A DNA stretch of 53,690 nt from Deltaproteobacteria bacterium (GTDB lineage: Bacteria > Myxococcota > Myxococcia > Myxococcales > 40CM-4-68-19): the NCBI GenBank assembly GCA_005879535.1, contig VBKI01000089.1:1-53690 (forward strand), in the 5' to 3' direction. The notes below the pieces were generated by a model. It was not told the DNA's origin. It did not search any database and saw nothing but the letters and a program-made list of their open reading frames with translations. Made by a program: the position numbers and the translations under genes. The first letter of the stretch is position 1, and every line of letters begins with the position of its first letter. Shown here piece by piece: positions 24,784 through 33,381 of the stretch.

Positions 24784-25996
24784 CGGAGCGCTGAAGGTCG
24801 AGGAAGGCGTTTCCACCAGCAACCTCACGTCGATCGCGACAGCGCGGATCGGCCCTCGGCCTCCGCCTTTGGATTGGGCAGCGGTCTCCATGGATTGCGT
24901 GGCGCGCACCCGATACGAGGTCCTGTTCTGCGAATCCCTGCTCGAGCCCCACAGCGCGCTGATCGACGCGATCGGCGACCGGAAGGCCCTGCTCGTCACC
25001 ACTCCGACGGTCGATCGGATTCATGGCGCCGCGATCCGCGCGGTGTTGCAGAAGACGAATACGGTCTCGACGCTGGTGCTGAATGCGCGTGAAGAGACGA
25101 AATCGATGGAGCTCGTCGCGGCGGTGTGCAACGAGGCCCTGTCGCATGGGCTGAACCGGACGGGCGTGTTGATCTCCATGGGAGGAGGCGTGTGTTCCGA
25201 CATCGTCACGCTTTCCGCCTCGCTCATCCGCCGCGGCGTCGCCCACATTCGCGTGCCCACCACCCTGATCGGGCAGATCGATGCCGGCATCGGCCTGAAG
25301 GGCGCGGTGAACTTCTGCGGGAAGAAGAGCTTCGTTGGGTGCTTCCACCCGCCGGAGCAGGTGTTGATCGATCCGGCGTTCCTTCAGAGCCTGCCGCGCA
25401 AGTATCTCGTGTCCGGCGTCGCCGAGGCCATCAAGATGGGGATTGCGCGCGACGCCACCCTGTTCGAATTGATCGAGGCCCGGGCGTTCGACCTGGTGAC
25501 CTCAGGTTTCGACGAACCCGCCGCGGAAGGTCGGGAGCTGCTCCAACGGTCCGTCTGGGGCATGCTCGACGAGCTCCGCCAGAACCCCTACGAGGATCAG
25601 GGATACGAGAGGCTGGTGGATTTCGGGCACACCTTCAGTCCGACCCTCGAAGCGGCGCTGGGCTTCGACATCCAGCACGGCGAAGCCGTGGCGATCGACA
25701 TGGCGATGTCGACGACGATTGCGCGATCGCTGGGATTGATCGGGGCGGATGTCTGGCAGCGCATCGTCAACGTGTTGAGAACCGCTTCCCTGCCCATTTT
25801 CGCGAGCCGTCTCGACCTCCAGCTTTGCCGGGATGCCCTCGTCGAAGCGCGCCGGCACCGCGGAGGGTCGATGAACCTGGTGGTACCTGCCGGCCTCGGC
25901 CGGGTGGTCTTTCTGAAGGACGCCAATGACCTTCCGGACTCCATACTCGAGAGCTCGCTGGCGTCGCTGTCCTCCTGCGCGGCGGGGATTTCGTGA
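24764..25996 (+). CDS. Sugar phosphate cyclase, 2-epi-5-epi-valiolone synthase-type
   Basis: 410 residues from ATG 24764 with a strong GGGGGAGG. It has the dehydroquinate-synthase fold: SMGGGVCSDIVTLSASLIRR (residues 138-157), VPTTLIGQIDAGIGLKGAVN, metal ligands E221 in GVAEAIKM, H289 in VDFGHTFSPTLE, and H305 in QHGEAVAIDM. The stretch GMLDELRQNPYEDQGYERLV with DFGHTFSPTLE is the pattern of AcbC and ValA, which cyclise sedoheptulose 7-phosphate to a C7 cyclitol. AroB lacks this and is shorter. One change is KGAVNFCGKKSF where AcbC/ValA types have KTGVN with KNRLG, so the exact product could differ. Sequence comparison is from memory. Confidence 0.82.
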   Translation: MRSTTFDGALKVEEGVSTSNLTSIATARIGPRPPPLDWAAVSMDCVARTRYEVLFCESLLEPHSALIDAIGDRKALLVTTPTVDRIHGAAIRAVLQKTNTVSTLVLNAREETKSMELVAAVCNEALSHGLNRTGVLISMGGGVCSDIVTLSASLIRRGVAHIRVPTTLIGQIDAGIGLKGAVNFCGKKSFVGCFHPPEQVLIDPAFLQSLPRKYLVSGVAEAIKMGIARDATLFELIEARAFDLVTSGFDEPAAEGRELLQRSVWGMLDELRQNPYEDQGYERLVDFGHTFSPTLEAALGFDIQHGEAVAIDMAMSTTIARSLGLIGADVWQRIVNVLRTASLPIFASRLDLQLCRDALVEARRHRGGSMNLVVPAGLGRVVFLKDANDLPDSILESSLASLSSCAAGIS

Positions 25997-26388
25997 AGCG
26001 TAGAGGACCGGCCGTGGAACGGCAGTACAGGTTCGAAGGATGCACCTTCGAGCGCGTGCGGGCGCACGGCGGCTCGCGCGAGATTTCATTCGCGCGCGTG
26101 GTGGCGCGCAATCGAGGGTCGATCCGGTTCATCGATCTCTCCGTGCTCGGGCCCGGAGCGGACATCGGTTGTCATACCCACGACGTGGACAACGAGGAGC
26201 TGTACGTCGTGGTGTCCGGACGAGGGCTGATGACGCTGGACGGTCACGAGTTCGAAGTGGGCCCCGGCCACGTCATCCTCAACCGGCCCGGAGGGACGCA
26301 CGGGCTGAGGAACATCGGCGAGGAGGAGCTGCGCATCGTGGTGATCGAGGTCGAATCGGAGCCGGAAAATCTCCGGGACGGGCCATGA
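25993..26388 (+). CDS. Single-domain cupin
   Basis: 131 residues from GTG 25993 (GTGA overlap with the cyclase). Cupin motif 1 is CHTHDVDNEELYVVVSGRG with metal ligands His, His, Glu; motif 2 is NRPGGTHGLRN with the third His. Such small cupins bind a metal and act as isomerases, epimerases or sensors. In validamycin biosynthesis a different metal enzyme (ValD, VOC fold) epimerises 2-epi-5-epi-valiolone, so a cupin doing a similar step directly after the cyclase is attractive but unproven. Confidence 0.78.
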   Translation: MKRRGPAVERQYRFEGCTFERVRAHGGSREISFARVVARNRGSIRFIDLSVLGPGADIGCHTHDVDNEELYVVVSGRGLMTLDGHEFEVGPGHVILNRPGGTHGLRNIGEEELRIVVIEVESEPENLRDGP

Positions 26389-26951
26389 GCCAGCGCGGAA
26401 ACGGATGGAAGGTCGAGCTGCTGGATACCCTGACGAGGAATCCATGGTTCGGCGTCCTGCTGCAGAAGGTCACCCAGCCCGACGGCTCCAGCGAGCCGTA
26501 TTACACGATCGACTTTCCCCATCGCGCAGTCGGGGTCGTCGTGCGGCGCGGCGACGAATTCCTCTTCATTCGCCAGTACCGATTCATCGTCGACGAGCAC
26601 GTCTGGGCCATTCCCTCCGGCGGAGCGGAGAAGGGCGAAAGCGCCGCCGCCGCCGCGGCCAGGGAGATGGAGGAAGAGACGGGTTACCGGCCGTCCAGGC
26701 CCCTCGAGCACGTCGTCGGATACTACCCGTCGTACGGATGCGGCAATCAGCGCTTCGAGCTGTTCGTCGCCGAGGATCCGGTGCGCATCCGGGAAACGCA
26801 CGATCCGCAGGAGGTCATGTCCACGCGCTGGTTCCACAAGGCGGAAGTGCTGGGAATGATCCAGCGGAACGAGATCGTCGACGGGCTTTCGCTGACGCCG
26901 GTGCTGCTGGTGCTGCTTCGCGAGGCCTTGTCAGGCGCGAAATCGCCTTGA
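26385..26951 (+). CDS. NUDIX hydrolase (ADP-sugar pyrophosphatase-like)
   Basis: 188 residues. The NUDIX box fits GX5EX7REUXEEXGU exactly, from the second Gly of SGGAEKGES to EMEEETGY. Upstream ETI-like residues (EFLFIRQYRF) and the segment after the box (YYPSYGCGNQRFELFVAED) resemble NDP-sugar and ADP-ribose pyrophosphatases. It could remove unwanted NDP-sugars or release the activated intermediate. ATG 26385 overlaps the cupin stop, ending the seven-gene plus-strand operon. Confidence 0.85.
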   Translation: MSQRGNGWKVELLDTLTRNPWFGVLLQKVTQPDGSSEPYYTIDFPHRAVGVVVRRGDEFLFIRQYRFIVDEHVWAIPSGGAEKGESAAAAAAREMEEETGYRPSRPLEHVVGYYPSYGCGNQRFELFVAEDPVRIRETHDPQEVMSTRWFHKAEVLGMIQRNEIVDGLSLTPVLLVLLREALSGAKSP

Positions 26952-27062
26952 ACCGGCGCCCGGCCTGGCCGAGGGAAATTTTGCGCGTTTGTTTCGTCGC
27001 CTCGCGTCGGACTGGACAGTCGCCGAACGCGCGCTACCCATTGAGCGAAAGGATTGACCGTC

Positions 27063-27554
27063 ATGGTGAAGACGTTCGTCTTCTTGCTCTCCGTCGTGCT
27101 CGCCGCGCCCGCAGTGCTCGCGCAAGCAGGACCTCCCCCTCCGCCGCCCGACGACGCCCAGCCCGTTGCTCCGCCGCCGGAATCACAACCACCGCCGCCG
27201 CCTGCTGCCGCACCTCCGACGTCGCAACCGATCGAGCCGCCGCAGGCGACGGGTAACACGTCGGCCGCTCCCTCGAGCGTACCCGGGGAATGGGTCTACA
27301 CGACGCAATACGGCTGGGTGTGGATGCCGTACGACCAGCAGTACACGCACGTCGTCGAGACCAGCGGCGTCGCGTACATGTTCGTGTTCTATCCCGGGTT
27401 CGGATGGCGCTGGGTCCTGTCGCCCTGGGTGTTCGGGCTCGGCCCGCGGCCGCACTTCGCTCATGGCCCCGGCCGGTTCGCCTGGTATGCGCGCCCGTGG
27501 TTCCGGGCACATCCCCTGGTTCGCCGCAAAGTCGTTCGAACGCACCGCCGCTGA
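27063..27554 (+). CDS. Secreted proline-rich protein with Trp/Tyr-rich C-terminus
   Basis: 163 residues, unknown function. ATG 27063 follows GAAAGGA; a TTG at 27054 is also open. A signal peptide (MVKTFVFLLSVVLAAPAVLA) precedes a roughly 50-residue Pro/Gln-rich linker. The C-terminal part has EWVYTTQYGWVWMPYDQQY, then two aromatic segments and a basic end (VRRKVVRTHRR). Short secreted proteins with a GWVWxP motif are common in myxobacteria as far as I recall. It converges with the beta-propeller gene, stops 4 bases apart. Confidence 0.7.
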   Translation: MVKTFVFLLSVVLAAPAVLAQAGPPPPPPDDAQPVAPPPESQPPPPPAAAPPTSQPIEPPQATGNTSAAPSSVPGEWVYTTQYGWVWMPYDQQYTHVVETSGVAYMFVFYPGFGWRWVLSPWVFGLGPRPHFAHGPGRFAWYARPWFRAHPLVRRKVVRTHRR

Positions 27555-27558
27555 GCCG

Positions 27559-29172
27559 CTACTGCGCCCAGCGCCAGGCGTCGCGCCAGGCGCTGCCGCC
27601 GCGGTCGATCGCGGCGAACACCACGAAGGCCTGCGGAGGTACGGCAGCGATGTCCACCGGGTAGGGGAGGATGCTGCGCTCGCGGAGCGAGTGATCGAAC
27701 TGGGGAAGGGGGAGCTCGCTCCAGTGCGCGCCGCCGTCGGTGGAGGACAGGAGCTCGAACGCTCCGCCGGGCGCGCTGCCTGGCCCCGGCCGTCCGGAAC
27801 CGAGGGCGATCTCTCCTTCGGCGTCGCTTTCGTTCGCCATCGTATCGACGAGCGAGTCCCAGAACTGCTGCGTCGGCACATAGGCATAGAGCAGCTTGTC
27901 TCCCGCGATCCCCGTCAGCCGCCGCCCCGAGTTGAAGCGCGCGAGGAGTCGCTGCGGATCGAGGAGCGTGAGGAACATCTCGGACGGCACGGCGCGCGCA
28001 GCGGGCTGCGCTGGCTGCGCCGGCTGCGCCGGCGGCGCGCTGCCGCGGCCCCCACGACGGCCACGGCCGCCGCCAGCAGGTCCGCCGCCTCCCGCGCGTC
28101 CGCCACCGCGGTCTGATCTGCGAGGCGTGTCCGGTGCCCGTTCGACCGTCAAATGTGCCCGCCACTGTCGTTCCAGCACGGCGCGAACGGCCACGGGCGC
28201 CTCGTCCATGCGCGCCCACGTCGCGCCCTCGTCCGTGGAACGAAACGCCGGAGCGGCGATCGCGTGGAGCAGCTTGTCGCGGCCAGGGAAGCCGAACGAA
28301 GCGCGCAATGCGCTCGCGTCGATGCGAGCGCCGCGAAGCTGCCCGTCCAGCGCCGCAGCCAACTGCGGCGATCGCCGCACCAGCGCCGCTCCCTCGATCA
28401 TCGGGTCGGCCGCGACGGCCCACACTTTGCCGTCCACCACGGCGAGCCACGCGTCGAGGGCCAGGGAGCTCCGCTGCCAGAGCGTACCCCCGTCGTGCGT
28501 GACCCACACGGCATCCAGGCCGGCCCGCCTGGAGTCGCGGCCATCGACGAAGGTCAGCGCCGCCACCGCCGCGTCAGAGGTCGCATCCAGGAGCGTCGTC
28601 AGCGGTGGGGTCTCGCGCGCGGCCCGGACGGACATGTAGATGCTCTGCCGATCGACGGCGATGCTGCGCGCGCGCCAGCCGGCGGGGATCTGCGGTGTCA
28701 ACGTCTTCCAGCTCTGGGCGCAGTCCTGCGACACGTACAGGTGTCCGGCCGACGCTGCGTAGATGGCTCCTCCCGCCACGGCGAGCGCCTCGACCGCCAT
28801 CTCGTTCGAGGAGCGCCAAGTCTTCCCCCCGTCCCTCGAACAATGGATGTGTGCTCCCCCGAGGCCGACGATGATGGATCCGTCGAACATCACGTCGCGA
28901 AAGCGTCCGTCCGTCTGCGCAAACGTCCAGTCCGCGCCGGCGTCCGTGGAGACGAACACGCCGTCGTGCGGCTGGGAGACGACCGTCGCGATGGTCGTGT
29001 CCGACCCGAAGACGGCCTCGATCCGCGCATCGTCCCGCGTCGAGGTGAAGAGATGGAAGCGCTTCCGCTCGTAGCGCAGGGTCATCGCCGAGGGTCCCGG
29101 CGGCGGCGGATCCAGCGGCAGGGCGCGATAGGTGGCGCAGGCGGCCAGCGCGACGAAGACGATCCGCCACAT
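27559..29172 (-). CDS. Sortilin/VPS10-like beta-propeller lipoprotein
   Basis: 537 residues from ATG 29172, chosen because it gives MWRIVFVALAACATYRA, a lipoprotein signal peptide with LAAC lipobox; the frame opens earlier at 29376. Repeated BNR/Asp-box elements are visible: STDAGADWTF, SRDGGKTWRS, SQDCAQSWKT, THDGGTLWQR, STDEGATWAR and STDGGAHWSE, about six blades. Between the last two is a low-complexity Gly/Arg-rich then Ala-Gln-Pro insert of about 45 residues. Probably a surface beta-propeller that binds ligands or glycans. No catalytic residue can be named. Confidence 0.78.
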   Translation of the reverse strand: MWRIVFVALAACATYRALPLDPPPPGPSAMTLRYERKRFHLFTSTRDDARIEAVFGSDTTIATVVSQPHDGVFVSTDAGADWTFAQTDGRFRDVMFDGSIIVGLGGAHIHCSRDGGKTWRSSNEMAVEALAVAGGAIYAASAGHLYVSQDCAQSWKTLTPQIPAGWRARSIAVDRQSIYMSVRAARETPPLTTLLDATSDAAVAALTFVDGRDSRRAGLDAVWVTHDGGTLWQRSSLALDAWLAVVDGKVWAVAADPMIEGAALVRRSPQLAAALDGQLRGARIDASALRASFGFPGRDKLLHAIAAPAFRSTDEGATWARMDEAPVAVRAVLERQWRAHLTVERAPDTPRRSDRGGGRAGGGGPAGGGRGRRGGRGSAPPAQPAQPAQPAARAVPSEMFLTLLDPQRLLARFNSGRRLTGIAGDKLLYAYVPTQQFWDSLVDTMANESDAEGEIALGSGRPGPGSAPGGAFELLSSTDGGAHWSELPLPQFDHSLRERSILPYPVDIAAVPPQAFVVFAAIDRGGSAWRDAWRWAQ

Positions 29173-29341
29173 GCCGCCACGGACTCGCGTGCGAGAGTCG
29201 AAGTTACGTTTCGGATTGTGTCTCACAAGCCCGGACATCGCGATCATCCGCCTCGCATGCGCGGTCGGCGCGTCGAACTGACGTGACAGCATGCCGCAAT
29301 CGTGGCATCCCGGGGCCGATCCGCCGTCAAGGAGACCCGAA

Positions 29342-29815
29342 ATGCAAAAGATCACGCCGTTCCTTTGGTTCGACACACAAGGGGAGGAAGCCGCGAAGTT
29401 CTACATCTCGATCTTCAGGAATTCGAAGATCACCGGCACGACCCGATATGGAGAGGCGGGCCCCGGTCCGAAGGGCTCGGTCATGACGGTGGCGTTCAAC
29501 CTCGACGGGCAGGACTTCGTGGCGCTGAACGGCGGCCCGCAGTTCAAGTTCACCGAGGCCGTCTCGTTCGTAGCGAACTGCGAGACGCAGCAGGAAGTGG
29601 ACGACCTGTGGGAGAAGTTGTCCGCGGGTGGGGAGCGGTCGAGATGTGGCTGGCTCAAGGACAAGTTCGGTCTCTCCTGGCAGGTGGTCCCCACCGTTCT
29701 GGGACAGCTGTTGCAGGACAAGGATCCGGCAAAGTCCGGGCGCGTGATGGAGACGATGCTTCAGATGGACAAGCTCGACATCAGGAAGCTGAAGCAGGCG
29801 CACGCCGGAGGCTGA
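29342..29815 (+). CDS. PhnB-like VOC-superfamily protein (COG3865)
   Basis: 157 residues from ATG 29342 (AAGGAGA precedes it). [21 protein letters not shown] and [18 protein letters not shown] are typical of the PhnB / so-called 3-demethylubiquinone methyltransferase-like group of vicinal oxygen chelate proteins. [17 protein letters not shown] is the second conserved block. Despite the old name these are not proven methyltransferases. The family name is firm and the function unknown. It converges on the histidine kinase with adjoining stop codons (29815/29816). Confidence 0.82.
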   Translation: MQKITPFLWFDTQGEEAAKFYISIFRNSKITGTTRYGEAGPGPKGSVMTVAFNLDGQDFVALNGGPQFKFTEAVSFVANCETQQEVDDLWEKLSAGGERSRCGWLKDKFGLSWQVVPTVLGQLLQDKDPAKSGRVMETMLQMDKLDIRKLKQAHAGG

Positions 29816-31285
29816 TTACCGAGGGAGCTCGACCCGGAATGTGGAACCGAGGCCCGGCTCGCTCATGAGCTGGATGGTGCCGCCGTGCGCCTCGATCACC
29901 TTTCTCGTGATCCAGAGGCCGAGGCCGAATCCGCCGAATCGGCGGCGGGAGACGGCGCGCTCGAAGCGCTCGAAGACCCTTCTCTGATCGGCGGGATTGA
30001 TGCCGATGCCGTGATCGCGGACTTCGAGCACGACGCGCTCCCCGTTCTCGCTGAGCTGGACTTCCACCGGCTTGCCGGCGCCGTACTTCACGGCATTGCT
30101 GATCAGGTTGTCGATCACCTGGTCGAGCCGCAGCGGGTCCCAGCGCCCGGTGAGCTTTCCTTCCGACTGCATCTCGACCCGACAGCCAGCGGTCGCGAGT
30201 TGTCCCTCGAATCGCGCGAGGCTCTCGCGCACCGACGACGCCAGATCCACCTCCTCGCGCTGGAGCTGGAAGGTGCCGGTCGCCACGCGCGACACCTCGA
30301 GCAGCTCGCCGATCAGTTTCGCCATCCGGAAGAGAAGCCGATTCGCGGTCTCCATGCTTTGCAACGTCTCCTCACGACTCGGTCCTGCTTCGGATCGCTG
30401 CAGCCGATGGAGGAGGTTCTGTACATGGAGCGAGAGCGCCGTCAGCGGCGTGCGCAGCTCGTGGGAGGCGATGGAGAGGAACTCGTCGCGGGCGTCGACG
30501 GCGCGATTGCGCTCGGCGATGGCCGCGCCGAGGACCAGCGCGGTTGCCGCCGCGATGCCCATGAACGCCTGCAGGCCGAGGAGCGAGTCGGCAAGGACGG
30601 CCTGTGCGAACGGGCCGAAGCCCATCACGGTGCCCGCGGTGGCGATGGTGGAGACGAGGAAGACCGAGACGGCCGCGCCGTACTGGCCAAAGCGCAGCGC
30701 TGCCCACGCCAGCAGCGGGAAGAGCAGGTACGGGTGGCGATACAACGTGATCGAGCCCGGAAACAGGTTGCCGAAGACTAGCAGCGCGAACGTGACGAGT
30801 GCGCAAGCGAGAAACACCCCCTCCGTTACGATCGCCGGCAACCTGCGCACCGGCGGCCTTGCCCAGAAGACGAACAGCAGCGGCGCCACCACCAGATCGC
30901 CCAGCGTGTCGCCGATCCACCACGCCCGAAGCGTTTGGCCCACGTCGGCGGCCTGGACGATGCCGCCGACGCGAAGGCTCTCGACGCCGATGAACGCGCT
31001 CAACGCCGTGCTTCCGATCGCGGCGGCGAAGATCAGGACCACCACATCGGACACGCGGTCCAGCCGGGGCTGGAAGCGCATGCGTTGGAGAAGCCACGCG
31101 CCGACCACCGCTTCCAGCGTATTGCCGCAGGCGATGGCTAACGCGACCAGGAGCGGGGCGCCGTGGACCAGGTTCACGAGGAGCGCGGCTGCGAACACGG
31201 CGGGCCAGAGTGAAAACCCGTAAAGGTAGAGAGCAACGAGCGCGATACCGGTCGGCGGCCAGACCAGCGTGGCGAATCCCGCCAA
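29816..31285 (-). CDS. MASE1-domain sensor histidine kinase, N-terminus uncertain
   Basis: 489 residues from a TTG at 31285. The MASE1 sensor of eight or so helices starts almost at once (VWPPTGIALVALYLYG). It is followed by HisKA (ASHELRTPLTALSLH, phosphoacceptor His) and HATPase_c (NLISNAVKYG, VRDHGIGI, FGGFGLGLWI). Usually some 20-30 residues including the first helix precede VWPPTGIAL. Upstream, a hydrophobic MGAGKGNTKLLLGCALLFVG starting at ATG 31340 is present but in another frame. So either a frameshift or a non-ATG start has hidden the N-terminus. No response regulator gene is adjacent. Confidence 0.78.
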   Translation of the reverse strand: MAGFATLVWPPTGIALVALYLYGFSLWPAVFAAALLVNLVHGAPLLVALAIACGNTLEAVVGAWLLQRMRFQPRLDRVSDVVVLIFAAAIGSTALSAFIGVESLRVGGIVQAADVGQTLRAWWIGDTLGDLVVAPLLFVFWARPPVRRLPAIVTEGVFLACALVTFALLVFGNLFPGSITLYRHPYLLFPLLAWAALRFGQYGAAVSVFLVSTIATAGTVMGFGPFAQAVLADSLLGLQAFMGIAAATALVLGAAIAERNRAVDARDEFLSIASHELRTPLTALSLHVQNLLHRLQRSEAGPSREETLQSMETANRLLFRMAKLIGELLEVSRVATGTFQLQREEVDLASSVRESLARFEGQLATAGCRVEMQSEGKLTGRWDPLRLDQVIDNLISNAVKYGAGKPVEVQLSENGERVVLEVRDHGIGINPADQRRVFERFERAVSRRRFGGFGLGLWITRKVIEAHGGTIQLMSEPGLGSTFRVELPR

Positions 31286-31434
31286 CGAACAGAAGAGCGC
31301 AGCCCAACAGCAGCTTCGTATTGCCCTTCCCCGCGCCCATGCGCCGCAATCTCCCCGGTTGGAGCGCGGTGTCTACCAGCATCGGCGTGGAGTCGCATCT
31401 GGTATGTTCCGGCCGGGAAGGGAGAGAGCGAGCG

Positions 31435-31668
31435 ATGCCGACCGGATTCGTCGAAGCCGATCTGAAGAGCGAGGTCGCATCGCTGGACGAGTTGCTCAGG
31501 GTCACCCGCGTCCGCTTTCGCCGGGGCGAAACCGGGTTTGCTTCTTCGCAGAAGCTCATCGATCTGGACCTGGAGATTCGCAATGCGCTGCAGCGTCCGC
31601 TCTCGGCGGATCTACAGGTCGAAGTCCGCCGCTTGACGGCGCGTCTTCGCGCCCTCGATCCTCACTGA
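31435..31668 (+). CDS. Small hypothetical protein
   Basis: 77 residues, not recognised. ATG 31435 follows GGGAGAG. The sequence is mostly helical and charged (EVASLDELLRVTRVRFRRGE, IDLDLEIRNALQ, VEVRRLTARLRAL) and could form a short coiled coil. It stands alone 95 bases from the kinase reading frame on the opposite strand and 86 bases before the hydrolase. Confidence 0.55.
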   Translation: MPTGFVEADLKSEVASLDELLRVTRVRFRRGETGFASSQKLIDLDLEIRNALQRPLSADLQVEVRRLTARLRALDPH

Positions 31669-31754
31669 GCCAATCGCCGTTCAGGGAGCCGCGGCGGTAC
31701 CCCCGATCGCATTCGGGCATCGCGCAAACCGGCGATCCGGTCCATAGTGTCTGC

Positions 31755-32489
31755 GTGGCATCGTCCGTGGTCGAGGATTTCCCGCCTTCAACCCGAGCGG
31801 CATCGCGGCTCATCGGCGGGGAGCTGCTGGCTCTGGCGGCCTCGTCGCTGCTCTATCCTTTCGGACTCGATGCCAGCCGGAAGCGGACGGCACGACGGGC
31901 GGAGCAGCGCACCGTCGTCTTCGTCCACGGCTACCTGGGAAATCGCTCGTCGTTCTACCCGCTGGCCTTTTTCCTGAGGATGCTCGGCATCGGTCCGCTG
32001 CTCTCGTTCAGCTACTCCGCGGCGCAGGGGATCGAGGGCGCAGCCATCGAGCTGCGCAACTCGCTGCGTCACCGCGTTCGCGGCGGTCGCATCGATCTCG
32101 TCTGTCACAGCCTGGGTGGCCTGATCGCGCGGACCTGGCTGCAGCTCCTCGGCGGCGCGCGGCGCGTCGATCGCTGCATCCTGCTCGGCACGCCCGACCG
32201 GGGCACCTACAACGCCTACTGGCTCCTCTCCCGGATCGGTCGCGAGGTGCGTCCCGATTCGCCCCTCATCCGTCGGCTGGACGCCTCGCGCGCAGCCGCT
32301 TCGTCGGTGCGGTTCTCGTCGATCGTCGCCGGCTCCGACAACATCGTCATCCCGCGCGTGTTCTCCGCGGCGGAGGGCGAGGTCATCCACCTGCCCGACG
32401 TCGGGCACATGGGTCTGCTCTTCTCGCCGGCGGTCTTCCGCGCCGTCCACCAGCGGCTGCTGCTCGCCAGTGGGCGACCGGAGGATTGA
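31755..32489 (+). CDS. Alpha/beta hydrolase, lipase-like
   Basis: 244 residues from GTG 31755. The oxyanion strand is VVFVHGYLGNRSSFYPL, the nucleophile elbow LVCHSLGGLIART (Ser), an Asp candidate is in AGSDNIVIP, and the His is in PDVGHMGLL. The resemblance is to PGAP1-like/triacylglycerol lipase-type esterases. An N-terminal Ala/Leu-rich stretch (GGELLALAASSLLYPFG) might be a membrane anchor. The stop lies 7 bases before the NYN gene's ATG, so the two are probably co-transcribed, a pairing for which I know no precedent. Confidence 0.8.
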   Translation: MASSVVEDFPPSTRAASRLIGGELLALAASSLLYPFGLDASRKRTARRAEQRTVVFVHGYLGNRSSFYPLAFFLRMLGIGPLLSFSYSAAQGIEGAAIELRNSLRHRVRGGRIDLVCHSLGGLIARTWLQLLGGARRVDRCILLGTPDRGTYNAYWLLSRIGREVRPDSPLIRRLDASRAAASSVRFSSIVAGSDNIVIPRVFSAAEGEVIHLPDVGHMGLLFSPAVFRAVHQRLLLASGRPED

Positions 32490-32496
32490 AGAGAGC

Positions 32497-33339
32497 ATGG
32501 TCAGCGACAAAGAGCGCCGCATCGCCCTGTTCATCGATTTCGAGAACCTCGTGACGAACACGGGGATCAGCCCCTCGACGTTCGATCTGCAGCCGGCGAT
32601 GGACCGGCTGCTCGAGCGGGGCAAGGTCGTCTTCCGTCGGGCGTATTGCGACTGGTCGCGGTTTCGCGAGGCGACCCGCCGGTTGCACGACTTCGGAGTG
32701 GAGTTGATCGACGTTCCACCCTCGACCCGAGCCGGCAAGAACGGCGCCGACATGCGGCTGGTCATCGACGCGCTCGAGCTGTGCTACGCCCGCGAGCATA
32801 TCGATACCTTTGCGATCGCCTCCGGCGACAGCGACTTCTGTCCGCTGGCGTACAAGCTGCGTGAGAACAACCGGATGCTGATCGGGCTGGGCGTGAAGGG
32901 AGCGACCTCGCCGTTGTTCGTGAAGGCTTGCGACGAATTCGTCTACCTCAAGCCGCCAACAACCACGACGAAGGCAGCTGCTCGCCGCGAGTCGCCGCGA
33001 AAGACATCCGGGGAACGTGCCGCGCGCGAGATTCCGCCGATTGCCCGCGAGGTCGTCGCCGGCCTGCTCGCGCGCGCAACGGGTCCGTTGAACCCGTCAT
33101 TGATCAAGGAGACCATCGTCCGCAAGGAGCCCGACTTCGACGAGCGGGAGGCAGGATTCTCCACCTTCAGCAGGTTGCTGCAAGAGATGGAACGGCAGGG
33201 CCTGCTCAAGCGCCAGCAGCTGAACGGGCGCCAATGGTACGTACTGCCGCCGGATGCGGCGGGTTCCGAGAAAGAAACGGGTCGCGGTGAGGACCGGAAC
33301 GATGCACCGTCGGATGCGCAGAGGCGAGAGAGTGACTAG
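32497..33339 (+). CDS. NYN-domain ribonuclease-like protein with OST-HTH/LOTUS domain
   Basis: 280 residues from ATG 32497; a GTG at 32470 overlapping the lipase is also open. The N-terminal NYN (PIN-like) domain has the acidic set IALFIDFENL, KNGADMRLVIDALE and ASGDSDFCPLAY. A linker rich in Thr/Lys/Arg follows, then an OST-HTH/LOTUS-type winged helix (REVVAGLLARATGPLNPS through GLLKRQQLNGRQWYV). The architecture is that of LabA-like bacterial proteins and of eukaryotic MARF1, which cleave RNA or are RNA-guided regulators. The C-terminal tail is acidic and disordered. RNA target unknown. Confidence 0.85.
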   Translation: MVSDKERRIALFIDFENLVTNTGISPSTFDLQPAMDRLLERGKVVFRRAYCDWSRFREATRRLHDFGVELIDVPPSTRAGKNGADMRLVIDALELCYAREHIDTFAIASGDSDFCPLAYKLRENNRMLIGLGVKGATSPLFVKACDEFVYLKPPTTTTKAAARRESPRKTSGERAAREIPPIAREVVAGLLARATGPLNPSLIKETIVRKEPDFDEREAGFSTFSRLLQEMERQGLLKRQQLNGRQWYVLPPDAAGSEKETGRGEDRNDAPSDAQRRESD

Positions 33340-33381
33340 CTTTCCTGGCGCTCCGGATGAGCGCGGTGCTCGGGAGGAGCG

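Noticed and set aside
24764-25996. Reading the cyclase as 3-dehydroquinate synthase (AroB)
   Set aside because: Length, the GMLDELRQNP block and the surrounding aminotransferase, kinase and nucleotidyltransferase genes fit EEVS-type cyclases, and no shikimate genes are near.
27554-27600. GCCGCTACTGCGCC as another copy of the TAG palindrome
   Set aside because: It lacks the matching outer arm and the tail; it is only the end of two convergent genes.
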